Shown: positions 34,301 to 45,700 of the stretch, piece after piece
How the letters are laid out: each line of letters begins with the position of its first letter
Numbering within the stretch: the stretch's first letter is position 1
DNA from: Mugil cephalus
Taxonomy: Eukaryota; Chordata; Actinopteri; Mugiliformes; Mugilidae
DNA: 64,000 nucleotides
Assembly (NCBI RefSeq): GCF_022458985.1
Contig: NC_061789.1
Span: 3,327,501 to 3,391,500, forward strand
Direction: 5' to 3'
Made by a program: the position numbers and the translations under genes
The notes under the pieces: model-generated
Database searches by the model: none
What the model saw: the letters and a program-made list of their open reading frames with translations, nothing else
What the model was told of the DNA's origin: nothing

Positions 34301-36037
34301 AACACACACATCAATAAATAATAACTCTACAGTTTATTTTATTGCAATGCAATGCATAGAATGTCACAGAAATAAAAAATATAACGTAATAAAAATAAAA
34401 GCAAATTTAAGATAAGATAAGATGAGAAACGCCTTCATTCATCCCATAAAGGGGAAATTCTGATTGTTAACAGCAGCAGAAACATTCAGCAGTCACACAG
34501 ACAGTGCATATATGGGTGGACTAAAGAATAAAATTAAAATAAAAACATGTATTACAATCAAACAAGGCAGCATTCAAGTAAGAAAATACAGAAAAAGCAG
34601 TGTAAGAATATTGCACATTAAACATGATGTTGCACATGTTGTTGTTGTTCTACTGGGAACAGACTATAACTATATTTATAAAGTAGTAGTAATTTATAAC
34701 TATATTGAAATTAAATGAAGGGAAAATAGATTAAATGGAAGCAGCAGTTTTAATATCATATTATACGGTTTATTCTCGACTGATCGCTGCTGTTCTTCTT
34801 CAGGGTATGAAAATTCATTCTGACGTTCACTCCTGCTGAACAGCTTGAGTCATAAAAAAAGCAGGGATCAAGTTTTCTCTTCCGCTCAATCCAATACCGA
34901 TCTTTTTTAAATGAGTACAGACTAATCCAATTCCAAATCCCTTGTCTTCTCCTGGAGTCGACTGGATTCAGTCCAGTAAATAATTCTGTCTAAGTTAATG
35001 TAGCGTGAAGAGAGAGGAGCTCGTACCTCGTGTTCTCTACTACAGAAATGTTCCGGTTCTCCAACGCTGCCATAAACTCTCCAACCCTCTAAACTTTTCT
35101 CTTCTTTTAAATGTTGGTTTGTTGTTGTTGTTGTTTGTGTGCAGCTTTTGCCTGTTTAGTTTAGTCTCTGATTAGTGAATAACTGAATAAATGGAGTTTA
35201 TGAAGACATTTAAAAGGTAGAGCGAGGAGGACTTAAACACAGTAATCAGTAACGTGGTGTAACGAGGGCGTACACAAGAATGCCAGCAGTGTTCGGTATC
35301 AGCGACAAGTTTCTCAGTGACTCACAGGTGGAAGTATGAAGACTGAGCGACATATTTTAAATACTGAAACTAAGCCATCAATAAGGACTAAAAGTGGAGC
35401 TAACAAATAAGATTTCCATTTTATTCCTATTCATTTTTTAAAAGCTTCAGGAGAAGTGACTTATCTTTTAAGATAAATGTATCTGTGATGAAGGAACAGC
35501 TGATTTCACCTGTCAGTTCTCCTCCTCTGGCTTCTGTCAAAAATCTGTTTACATTATGTTATTGCATTGCATTATGGGAAGTGTAGGCTATTTTTTGGGG
35601 GGAGAGTTTGACCATTCCTCTCAGCTGTGTTTGCCACACAGCCCAGGACCAACCTTTTTCCTCTCTTTTTCCTCCTTCATCTGAGCATCTATCTCCTCTG
35701 GGCTCGTGTACGTCCGCATGCGACCCTTGTGACCACCTTTCTTACCTGCAACGACCATGACAGATGACATCACACTCAGATCTGATTACACATTCTACAG
35801 TATAAACAAGGAACAGCCGGTGGAAGAAGAAAAAGCGGCTTATAAACACGCCGTCGGTGCTTTTTTTTTTGTTTAATGTTTTGACCACACTTCAACCACT
35901 GTTGTCATGTGAATTAGTAAACGTCGCATGGGTCGTTAACTGTTGTTGTGTTGCTAATATCAGGCTGACAAATAAACAAAAGCTGATTTTAACACACTGT
36001 AAGGTGTTTAAACGTCGTTCTTACCTCCTTTGGGCAT
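31351..36037 (-). CDS. pdap1: PDGFA-associated protein 1 (28 kDa heat- and acid-stable phosphoprotein)
   Basis: Six exons: 36037-36025, 35745-35654, 34268-34173, 34086-33965, 32711-32560 and 31406-31351. They give 176 residues (human 181). PDAP1 is a highly charged, mostly disordered phosphoprotein first found as a PDGF-A-binding protein and linked to translation and stress control. Visible are [13 protein letters not shown] at the N terminus, [10 protein letters not shown], the acidic [29 protein letters not shown] and the helical [15 protein letters not shown] core. The last exon reads [18 protein letters not shown], homologous to the human SGKRMQSLSLNK end, with six Ala from a GCC/GCG repeat. 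Intron 4 has a GC donor (GAGAG|GCGAGT). The first exon has 13 coding bases. Confidence 0.93.
31680..32152. repeat. Local duplication, copy B (in pdap1 intron 5)
   Basis: Partner of 30483-30990 in the same orientation. This copy lies in the intron just upstream of the last pdap1 exon, while copy A lies just downstream of it, so the duplicated segments bracket that exon. Confidence 0.85.
32462..32559 (-). other. pdap1: Alternative pdap1 3' end if intron 5 is retained
   Basis: Reading through the AAAAAAG|GTGAGAAG donor continues the frame for about 30 codons, rich in Lys and Arg at first, to a stop at 32462. The spliced form restores the conserved SLSLK tail, so this read-through end is probably minor or non-functional. 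Confidence 0.3.
32766..33929. mobile_element. Inverted-repeat element with a pyrimidine core in pdap1 intron 4
   Basis: The left end reads gatcagccacaacattaaaa and the complement of the right end reads catcagccataacattatga. These form inverted termini of about 22 bp with a few mismatches. The same motif ends the Tc1 relics at 7.9 and 18.9 kb. Between the termini, about 32980-33760 is almost pure CTT/CCT sequence. No transposase remains. Size is about 1.16 kb, so it looks like a non-autonomous derivative. Confidence 0.65.
32980..33760. repeat. Polypyrimidine/polypurine tract, about 780 bp
   Basis: Plus-strand sequence dominated by cttcttcctcctc-type words, with three or four recurring inserts such as tctttg(t/g)ctc(g/t)gtccatgac. 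The recurrence suggests higher-order units of roughly 150-250 bp. It is open in several frames on both strands purely from composition (Ser/Leu/Phe or Lys/Glu/Arg). Confidence 0.9.
34370..34735. repeat. Interspersed repeat in pdap1 intron 2
   Basis: The text gataagataagatgagaaac followed by cattcatcccataaagggga, then an AT-rich body with ttgcacattaaacatgatgt, is typical of a widespread fish non-autonomous repeat. Boundaries are approximate and it is not classified. Confidence 0.4.
34736..35653. other. Remainder of pdap1 intron 2
   Basis: No exon, repeat boundary or RNA gene recognised. Contains a short GTT run at 35117-35137. Confidence 0.4.
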
Positions 36038-36666
36038 TTTGACGAACGAAGCCTTTATTATAAACTCCTTGACAAGTAAATGCTGACAGAAAACACAAAC
36101 TGACAGCTGGCTAAACTCCGCTACTTGCTATCATATGAGTAGAAGTATTTTCTGGGCGGGCCAAGAAATTGCCTGTCAGGAAATATCCAACAACCAAAAT
36201 AATTAGAACTGTTTCGTTAATAGATTAACAACTGTAAACTCAATATTCAACATGTAGAATAATGAGATGTTTGGGGACTAAATAACTTTAGATTCTGTGG
36301 TCAAAACCACTAAATTATATCTTTTATCTTCAGGCAATATACGCGTGTGCTAAAGTGATGCAATATGCCAAGCGCGACAGAAATAGATCACCGTCGATTT
36401 TATCTCGGCAAACATCTTAATACTGACCTAAAGACGTATTTTTTCAAGCGTTTCAAGTGTATTAGCCAAATATAAAACTTCAAAAGTTTTTAAATTCATA
36501 TAAATTTTGTATTACTTGGCGTGGTGACGTCATATGAGAGGGGGGAGACGCTCAAATGGACCCCCGTGTTGACGTCAACATAGCGCGTCTCGGAGTTGGT
36601 TAGTAAGCTGGTAAACGAAAACACTGGTAGCTCTCTTGTTGTGTTTTGTACACCGACAAGAGCTAA
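36038..36666. promoter_or_regulatory. Shared divergent promoter of pdap1 and bud31
   Basis: The start codons of pdap1 (minus) and bud31 (plus) are 629 bp apart and head-to-head. Two perfect cAMP-response-element octamers TGACGTCA lie at 36525-36532 and 36570-36577, 45 bp apart, about 90-140 bp upstream of the bud31 ATG. No TATA box is evident. Both genes are housekeeping, which fits a bidirectional promoter. Confidence 0.7.
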
Positions 36667-38684
36667 ATGCCGAAGGTAAAGAGGAGTCGGAAGCCGCCTC
36701 CGGACGGATGGGAGCTGATTGAGCCCACTTTGGACGAGCTGGATCAGAAAATGAGAGAAGGTAGACGTTTAGAAGATGGTTGTGTCGATGCTTCTCATGG
36801 CGCTCGGCTGTTTGGCTAAAACCACTCCGTGTGGTGGGGAAACTGTTTTAGGCATCACATTTTCATTTATCTCTCCTTATAGCTACTATTTTAGCTGTAT
36901 ATTTCGTGCAAGTAATTATTCTCGGGTGGCTCAGGTGAAGTTTGGATATATAGGAAATCGATGTACGGATTTAAACTTCCTGCTAAACGAGCTACGTGAT
37001 CATACGGAGCTCGCATACCGCTGTTTGGTTCCAGCTAAATAAAATAAGAGTGTTACTTTACACAGAAACTCAACACAGAAATTTGCTTCTATTATTGTGG
37101 CAACAGTTTTGGTGAAAGATTAGTCTAATAGTCTTACTTCCGTATCAATAATGGGCCCATATTGTCTTGAATAACATCTTCAGAGCCCTGGTCCCATCCA
37201 GAATCTTTAGAGTAAACTGGAAAGTCAACTGAGAATCAGTCTGTGTCACAAAAATATCCATCGCTGACAAAATCCCTGCAGCCCTTTACATCATTCCATA
37301 GAGAGACGTTTTTATTACTGGAAAAGTTGCTCCACTGAAAGGTAACTTTCTTGATTCATTTATTTTTTTCCACAGCTGAAACCGAGCCTCACGAGGGGAA
37401 GAGGAAGGTGGAGTCTCTTTGGCCAATCTTCAGGCTTCATCATCAGCGGAGTCGATACATCTTCGACCTCTTCTACAAGAGGAAAGCCATCAGCAGAGGT
37501 AGGATCACCCACGTCACAGTTTACACTTTACCTTTGTTTCTTCCTCCTCTCTCCCCTTTTTTTGTATGATCTTTCCATCTAACTACCAGTACTTCTCACT
37601 CACCAGTTCGTGAGTTACTTGAGTGAATTCGTCCAAATGTAACAGTCCTGCACTAAATCTCCCTTCATGTTTGCTTGTTGAAATGGCGTCAGAAAGGTTG
37701 TAATTAAACTGGATGATCGTTTTGTTGTTGTTTACCCATTAACTCACACCCGCCCGCCTCTCGTCTCTCCCTCTCTGTCTGCGTCCTGACAGAACTATAC
37801 GAGTACTGCATAAAAGAAGGCTACGCCGACAAGAACCTGATTGCCAAGTGGAAGAAGCAGGGCTACGAGAACCTGTGCTGCCTGCGCTGCATCCAAACGC
37901 GAGACACCAACTTCGGCACTAACTGCATCTGCAGAGTCCCCAAGAGCAAACTGGAAGTGGTGAGTTAGAGATTCACACTGAATTAGTCTGAATATCTAAA
38001 TCTTTGAGTTACTTCGATTGATGTCAGTATTCACTAGTCATAGATCTCACAGTGACTCTCACAGAAAGCTCTGTTCACGGGAAACAAATGAAATCATTCC
38101 ACTCAGTCAACCTTATTTGAAACCTTACATATTTGAAATTAAGAAGCCTCCTTTTTAATGTAATGCTAAACAGTTAACTAATGAAACTACAATTGTTCTT
38201 AAGGTTGGAAAAAAGACATGAGGCAGGCAAGTTCTGTACAGGTATTCAAAGCAAAGTTAAAGACCCATTTGTTTACTGCTTCATATGATATCAAAGTGAA
38301 ACAAAGCTGTACTTAAACGAAATTTCAGATGTATGTCTTTTATTTTGCAAAAAACAAATGGAAACGCAGCTAAAGACTGAATTCAAACAAAAGCAACACT
38401 CACGATCAGCTTGTCGTCCCTCAGGAAAAGAAAAGTTGATTTTCTTGTGATAAATTACTTCGTTACTTATCAGATGTCATCAAGGTCGTTAAGCAACAAA
38501 AAGCAGAATGGTCAAACATTTATTTTTATTTATGACAGAAAGATTGAAGTTGAGTATGAACTGGTTCTTTGTGATTAAACTGAAAATGCAGCAACATCCA
38601 GGAAACTGTTACTGAATTAAAAGCACGTAAGAGAAAGCTTAACTCTGGATGTAAATAGTTGTGCGTGCATTATTCATTATAGTA

Positions 38685-38728
<44 letters not shown>

Positions 38729-38848
38729 AGAAACAGAAATGTGTGAAGTGAGATCCATGTGCCGTGAACCAACCGCTGCTGTTTGCTTCCTCTGCAGGGT
38801 CGGATCATTGAATGCACCCACTGCGGCTGCAGAGGATGCTCAGGCTAA
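36667..38848 (+). CDS. bud31: BUD31 splicing factor (G10 protein)
   Basis: Four exons: 36667-36760, 37376-37498, 37793-37959 and 38798-38848. They give 144 residues, the same length as human BUD31. BUD31/G10 is a nuclear zinc-binding protein of the activated spliceosome. Marks in order are [20 protein letters not shown], the DELDQKMRE helix, [40 protein letters not shown] and a Cys-rich C-terminal half ([20 protein letters not shown], then [12 protein letters not shown]) that binds zinc. The last intron carries an (ATT)n microsatellite about 70 bp before the acceptor. The ATG is chosen because it starts the invariant MPKVKRSRK sequence. Confidence 0.98.
38687..38727. repeat. ATT microsatellite in bud31 intron 3
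   Basis: About 13 ATT units, ending some 70 bp upstream of the last-exon acceptor. Confidence 0.9.
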
Positions 38849-39239
38849 GCTGCTGTTTTCATTATTTTATTCTTCTTCTGTTTAAACGTCATCCTCTACT
38901 TCCTCTCTTACAAACCTGAGGCGGCATCGTTTTCATCGGAACCAGTCTTCACCATCAGTTAGGGATCAGTGTTTTTGGTTTATTTTAATTTTTTTTAAAC
39001 GCTGGGGGAGCAACCGTGAATAGAGGGGGCCACATTTATTTGATTAGTGTTTCTCTACGTTTGTTTTTCTACCCAGCTAAAGTCTTCAGCTCCTTAAAAA
39101 GGTTCAGAGCTGGAAGTTGTGTGAGGATCAGGCCTGTCATTCCACTGTGAAGGTTGTTTCTAATGCGTTTTGATTTCGTTTAAAGAAGCCTTGGAATGTC
39201 AAACTTTAACGTCGTTGTTGTCATCGTGCTTTGATTTTA

Positions 39240-39245
39240 AATAAA
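39240..39245 (+). terminator. bud31: bud31 polyadenylation signal
   Basis: AATAAA lies about 390 bases after the stop, followed by the GT-rich ctggtttggtgtttcatttt. This implies a 3' UTR of roughly 410 bases. Confidence 0.8.
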
Positions 39246-39977
39246 ACATTTCATTTCACTCTGGTTTGGTGTTTCATTTTGTTTTCTAGTTTCTCATAGA
39301 AGCAGAAACTAACATGTTTTATTAGTTTGATCGAGTACTCTTTATGTACCTTCAGGACTTCTGTGAAAATCTGATGTTCTGAGTCACTTTTATGGAGAAA
39401 TGTAGAAAATTCTGATGGATTCAAAAACTACTTTTAACCTCCTGAGACCTGAGCTGCTGTTTTCTATGCATCTTTAATTTCTCCAATGTATTTAGGATCA
39501 GTAGGACCTAAGAACTATAAAAACTTAAATATCATCTTTGAACAGGAAGTAGCTTTTGGAAAAAATGTGTGTGGACACTGGGAGGATCCAGGTCTTATTG
39601 CAACATTATAATAAAGTCACCAATATGTAACACAATATAAAACTGTTCATTTTAATTTTAACCTGTGCAAAAGCAGAATTGCAAAATAATGAAGTCCCAA
39701 TGTCCTCAAACAAGTACTTGCTAATTAGCAAAGTTGTTGAGAGAGAATTTGCCTGTAATAAGAACTAGAAAAGTTAATAATCATAAATAAACAAGTTTAA
39801 ACTGTAAAATTTGATAAGGTTTTGTACATTGTCCACTTTTGTCACGTGATCGTCTGCAGAATGAATCCAGTGAAACGCTCCGCTATCATGTTTCTAGACC
39901 AACTAGTATCTAGTTAAGAGTTCAAATGAAACCTAAAACTTAACGAGGACACAGAACTGTCATTTTTAATTTGTGGA
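39246..39977. other. Spacer after bud31, no gene seen
   Basis: AT-rich sequence with no exon-like frame. It leads into the Tc1 relic. Confidence 0.45.
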
Positions 39978-40733
39978 TCAACATGGTCAGCAGCAATACT
40001 CAGATAGGCTGTGGCATTTAAACCATGACAAGTTTGTACTAAGGGGCCAAGAAAATATCCCCCACATCATTACACTACCACCACCATCAGCCTGAACCGT
40101 TGATACAAGGCAGGATGGATCCATGCTTTCATGTTGTTTAAATTCTGACCCTGACATCTGAATGTCGCAGCTGAAATCAAGACTCGTCAGACCAGGCAAC
40201 GTTTTTCTAATCTTCTATTGTCCAGTGTTGGTGAGTCTGTGTGAACTGTGGTCTCAGTTTCCTGGTCTTAGCTGACAGGAGTGGCCCCCGGTGTGGTCTT
40301 CTGCTGCTGTAGCCCATCTTCTTCAAGGTTGGACGTGTTGTGCGTTCAGAGATGGTATTCTGCATTCCTTGGTTGTAACCAGTGGTTATTTGAGTTACTG
40401 TTGTCTTTCTATCATCTCCAACCAGTCTGCCCATTCTCCTCTGACCTCTCACATCAACAACTGCCCCTCACTGGATATTTTCTCTTTTTGGAACCATTCT
40501 CTGTAAACCCTAGAGAGTTTCTCAAATACTCAGACCAACAACCAGACCACGTTCAAAGTCACTTAAATCCCCTTTCTTCCCAATTCTGATGCTTGGTTTG
40601 AACTTCAGCAAGTTGTCTTGATCACCTCTACATGAATAAATGCATTGAACTGCAGTCATGTGATTGGCTGATTAGCTATTTGTGTTAACAAGCAATTGAA
40701 CATGTGTACCTAATAAAGTGGCCAGTGAGTGTA
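39978..40733 (-). mobile_element. Truncated Tc1-like transposon
   Basis: The coding strand is minus. The 5' terminal inverted repeat is at 40706-40733 (complement of tgtacctaataaagtggcca then gtgagtgta). It is followed by decayed N-terminal helix-turn-helix text, SSRRPHRGPLLS near 40.29 kb and the FKQHESMDPSCLVSTVQADG core near 40.1 kb. The body stops near 39978 without the catalytic C-terminal half or the 3' repeat. Indels and an internal loss near 40.45 kb disrupt the frame. Confidence 0.85.
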
Positions 40734-41007
40734 TTATCAGATTATTGGAGGATATTTATCTGACTGTGAGATGATGTTCTTGCTCGCACAAACATTGAGT
40801 CTACTAAGTTTTCAGTTTTTCAATAAATAAAGGTTTAGTCGACCTCTGGCTGACACACACTTTAAATTAACACTTGGAAACAACTAAACCCACGACTGTT
40901 TTTTTAAGACGCGAAGAAGCACAAGATTCTGATAGTCAAAAGAAGAGTCCGTCACCTTTCCATCTGCAGCTCCAACGTGGCAATTAGACGCGTTCGCAGT
41001 CAGAACA

Positions 41008-42724
41008 TTTATTATTCATGACACTTCCAACACATCCGTCACCGCGGTCGCACCCAGTCTGTTGGTGCGCGTGGCGTTCGATGGCGCCCGGAGCCTCCAA
41101 ACACATCCCGACGCACAGAGACCTTCACGACGTGCTTCTTTATTAAAAACCACTGGCTGAAGTGAGCTCGCACGCTCACGGTGACACATTTACGAAAGGC
41201 AGAGACATGATATGGCAACGTAAGGACACTGAGTGACAATATGTTAAGCACACTGTGGTATGGCTTGTTCGGATTACATTCAGCTTTTTGCAGTAAAAGA
41301 AGAAGAAAAAAAAAAAGGCTTCACATGCGGCAAAAGGAAATAATAACACAACTTGCATTAAAGTGAATGGAATTAAAAGCCTCCGCCTTGTTTCACTGGC
41401 CCATACATTAAAAATAAAACTTTGTGCAAACAACAAAAAATACTTTTTAAATTAAAAAAAAGAGGCGCAGGAGAAAAAACACTGTCAGTTCATCCGAGTA
41501 TAAGAAAACAGGAACATCATCAAGACACTGATCACCCCGGCACAAGACAGTCTTCATGCTGACACCACAACACTCTCACACTTTAGACTTTTAAGACAAC
41601 AGTGAAATTCAATACATTTAGGTTAAATAGCTTTTTTTTTTAAAAAAACAAAACAAAACAATAAAAAAAAAACTTCCATCCTCATCCCTCAGCAGCTATG
41701 AGGTGCTGTGGTGTTTCATTTCTTGACATGCAAAAGTTATATCAGGTGGAGCTGGATGGAAGTTTGAATACACTTCACCACATGCTTCACGACGCTGGGA
41801 ATGTTTGTTTCCCAACGCGCACTCGCCCCCGAGAGAAAAAAGAGTTAAAATCCAACATTCTGCACCGGAGATCGAATCCATTCACAAGAGAAGAAAAAGA
41901 AAACTAAAAAAATAAAGAAATGTTAATGTAACTACGGGGTTTTTGTGCGGTAAATGCCAGTGAGGGGTTGACATGGGTCGATCGTGATGTTTACGTTTAA
42001 TGAAACTGGCTGAGGTCGGCCATGTTGGATCGAGACGTAACAGACGGCTGCGTGTGGAGGATTAACTTTTCAAACCTACTTCCTATGAAAACGAAAACTA
42101 GGATGGGACGATTTTGAGGAACAGCAACACTGACGGTTTAAAATTTATTCAGAAGGAGGAAGTTTCACCACTTCACTGTACGCAGGTAGTGGGAAAAATA
42201 AACATCACGTGGACTCGATGTGCAGACAATGTGCTGTTTAACAGACTCCGAATAAAATGCATATAAATAAATAAGCGGTGATTAGAATTTAAATCTACAC
42301 GTCACAACGATCTGAATGAAGAGAAGACAAAAAAAAAGGAAAAATAAATACAGTCAACTACTAATAATCATAATAAAAAAAAAAACACTTGAGGACATTC
42401 GCTCTGTGTCTGATCCCAGAGAAGAAGAAGAAAAACAAAGACAGCAAGGCAAAGAAATAGAGATTAAAAGACACAGACTTTTAGCCCTGAAACTAATCTG
42501 CCCTCATTAACGTCTGTGAAGGTTCTCAGACAACCTGGTGATGGTGTCTCCAAAAAAAACGCTAAAGGAACAAGGACAACAGTCTTTATCCAAGTCTTCA
42601 GCTGTAACAGACTGGAGGTGAATTAGGGTTTAAACAGGTTCCTGGTTCCTGCAGAACGATGAGTCCAGTCCTTTAGCGTTTTGCTTCTGACCGCACGAAT
42701 CAGTCCATCCTCCTCCTCCCAGAA
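41008..42724 (-). other. smcr8: Probable smcr8 3' UTR
   Basis: Non-coding sequence downstream of the smcr8 stop. Minus-strand AATAAA signals lie at 41139-41144 and 41008-41013 (plus-strand tttatt). If one of these is used, the 3' UTR is about 1.6-1.7 kb. No competing exon or element is seen between. Confidence 0.45.
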
Positions 42725-45700
42725 TCAGATTTTGTATAAAACGCTGGTGGTGTAGTTAAAAGTAAAACAAGGCGCCGCTGTGCTACCGTGGCCGGCGTCG
42801 GCGGGCTGCAGGTACCGCTGGGTGACGAGCTGGCTGAGGTAGACCAGGATCAGGCTGTCCTCCTCGCCCAGCCCCAGCTGCTCCTGCAGGAAGCAGCGCC
42901 GCCGGGCCTCCACGGCCTCGGGCCCCTCGGCGGAGCTGACGGGCAGGTGGAGGTGGTGGGTGAAGGTGAACAGGAAGGCCTTGGCCGCCAGGTGGCAGAG
43001 CGTGCTCTGCACGTGGAGGAAGTAGGTGGAGCCGCGGCGGATGGAGGTGCGGTGGTCGGCGATGTTGGCGAGGAGTTGGCCGCGGTACGGCGGGCAGCGC
43101 AGCGTCTTCTGGTCGGCGTCCAGGATGGAGATGTAGCGACTGTAGCGGGACAGAGAGTAGAGCATGCTGGAGCCCACTGGAGACGAAACCCTGCAGGAAA
43201 ACGAGAAGGACACGTCACCACCAACATCATCATATCATAATATTATACTATGTCACTGGATGTTTTGTCTTATTGCACATTTAAAAAAAAGGGGAGGAAA
43301 AAAAACAAAACAACAACATTGTCCACGTTGTCTTGATAAACAACGAGTCGACACAAACAAGAAGTTAAGGTGTGCAGCAGCAGGAGGTCGAACAGCTGAA
43401 TGTGTGAGTCATCGAGGACTGAGTCAGACACATGAACAACAGTAGAGTAAGACACAAAACACTGAGTTCAGCCTCAAAGTCTTAAAGAAAAGAAACTGGA
43501 CTTGTAGAGTTTGTTGACGTTGTTTTTGTTTAGATCAGAGGTCCTTAATGTTTTTCAGGCCATGGACTCCAAACTAAGGAGACATTAAGTAGCTACCTAC
43601 TACATGTAGGAAACTTGCAGCTGCCATAAACATACATACCTTCACCTTTAAACAAGTTAAATGTAGTAGGGACAGAAAATCACCAAAATATTTTGCCCCC
43701 AGTTAGCTGCACTGTTAGCTTCTCTGCAGCGTCCGTCTTGGATTTCACCTGGAGATTGATTAGGCTCTCGGCCAATTGCCGGGAACCTGACAGAGTCAGT
43801 GTGTAATATGCAGCCTTGTGATTGGCTCAGCAGCGATAGGGGCGGGGCCTAATGTGTACAGGAGTCTTTTACATTGACAGGCCTAGGTTATCCCTTTGCT
43901 AAAATATGTGAATGTGCATTTAAACAAATTCTAATTTGCAGTAAAACCCATGGACCCCCTGTTGAAGAACTATGATCTAAGTCTTCAGTTCTAAAAGGCT
44001 GTTGGAGAAAAGCAAATATCGAGCACGATTATCGAATTAATTGTTTTGGATTAATCAGGAATCTCTAAGGCTAACTGAGACATTTGTATGACTCGTGTTT
44101 CATTTGCCATTGTTGAAAGTGAAGCCGGAAGCAGAAACAAAAATTAATCCAACTGCCAAAAAAAACAAAACAGGGCCAACTAGTGTTTGGGTGGTGTTTT
44201 TGCAAGTTGCACAAGTATAAATGACTCACACCGACGTAAGTGCTTAGGCTAGGACGTCTAGGTCCTGCAGTACTATAAAAGTACTTTAACCTTGTCCTCC
44301 TTCCCCAATGAATGGTCCTCTAATGACCTACTGTCAATCAGAGGCTCTGGTCTCAAGGTGTGACCATGGGGTGAAACTCCTTTGGGACAGATGTTAAGTC
44401 CAGCCACCTTTCTTTACCTCGACCTGGATGACTGAGATGAGCCTAACTCATACCTTTGCAGTCCAATGAGTTTCCACCGCTGTAGGTCGGTGAGGGTGAA
44501 GGGACAGGACAGCCAGGCTTGAACCCTCTCTGCACACTTTCCAGGTGCAGGAACAAAGAGAGCCAGGGCGGCAACCAGGCGTCGGACTCGGCCCTCGTCC
44601 GCCCCGAGCACCACCAGGGTCCGGCCGCTCAGCAGACACCACAGAGCTTGCATCGCAAACGGGTACTGACGCACGAACCTCAGGGCGCCTTGCCCAGCCT
44701 TCTTCCTCTGCCGCAGGGTCACCATCCCGCCGTAGCCGAGAGGCGAGGCGGCCCGATCGGACCCCGTGGACGCGCTCATGGTGCAGTCCGACCCGTCCTC
44801 AATCGAGATGCAGGAAACGGCGTCTCCGAGGAGGCTCGTCGGCAGCTCCAGCCCGGCTGCAGGACTTTCTGAGCACGGGGAACCCACAGTGTAGTCGTCC
44901 TGGAGTGGGAGAAGGGCTTGGGGCTCCTGGTTGACGACCAGCGTTTGGGAGGTTTGGCTCAGACAAGACATGGTCTCTGGGACAGAAGCTTCATAAAGGA
45001 AACCCTCTTGGGCAATGCAGCATGCCGTGTCCAAGGGAACCAGCAACTCAGACTGATTTAGTCCGTCACGGACGTCCTCCCTACTGGCCTCCAGCTCTGA
45101 CACCACTTCCAGCAAAGACACAGGTGTCTGGTCTCCCTCATCATCTCCTGCAGTGGTCTCCATGTCTTCGCTGCTACTCTCCCTCTCCAGGTCAGTGTTA
45201 TGGTCGGGGGTTAAGTCAGAGTCAGGATCGGGATCAGGATCGTGCGGTTCCGACTTCAACTCCTTCTCTTCGCGGCCCGTTGCGCTCTTATCGCTACTTA
45301 AGCTTCCTTTGGTCTCCTCTGAGCTCTCCTGGGTCTCCAGAGTCTGGTCTGAGGGGGACGACTCCAGATGGCTGTCCCCGAGGAGTCCCAGCTCACCTGC
45401 CTGGTTTGTCTCAGAAACTGGGTCTAGAGGGTCCGCCAGTTCCAGTGGCTCAAGAGGTTCTGGTCCCAGCACAATATTAGGCGGCTTCAGGAGGACACAG
45501 TTGTCCACAGCATGATTCACAGCACAGAACGGTCTTAGCGTTCCTACGTCATCCTCTTCATCGTCAGCAAGCTCTTCCTCAAACAGGAAGTTGGCGACAC
45601 CCTGTTTCCTGCGTAGCGCCTTGTCCAGGCGCCGTGTGTACAGGTAACACAGGTCGCCACGGAAACTCTTCTCCGTCTCCTTCAAGAGCTCCACAGTGGC

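Noticed and set aside
42788-43240. 150-codon plus-strand frame and a 127-codon alternative minus frame
   Set aside because: Both overlap the last smcr8 exon, whose homologous frame is clear.
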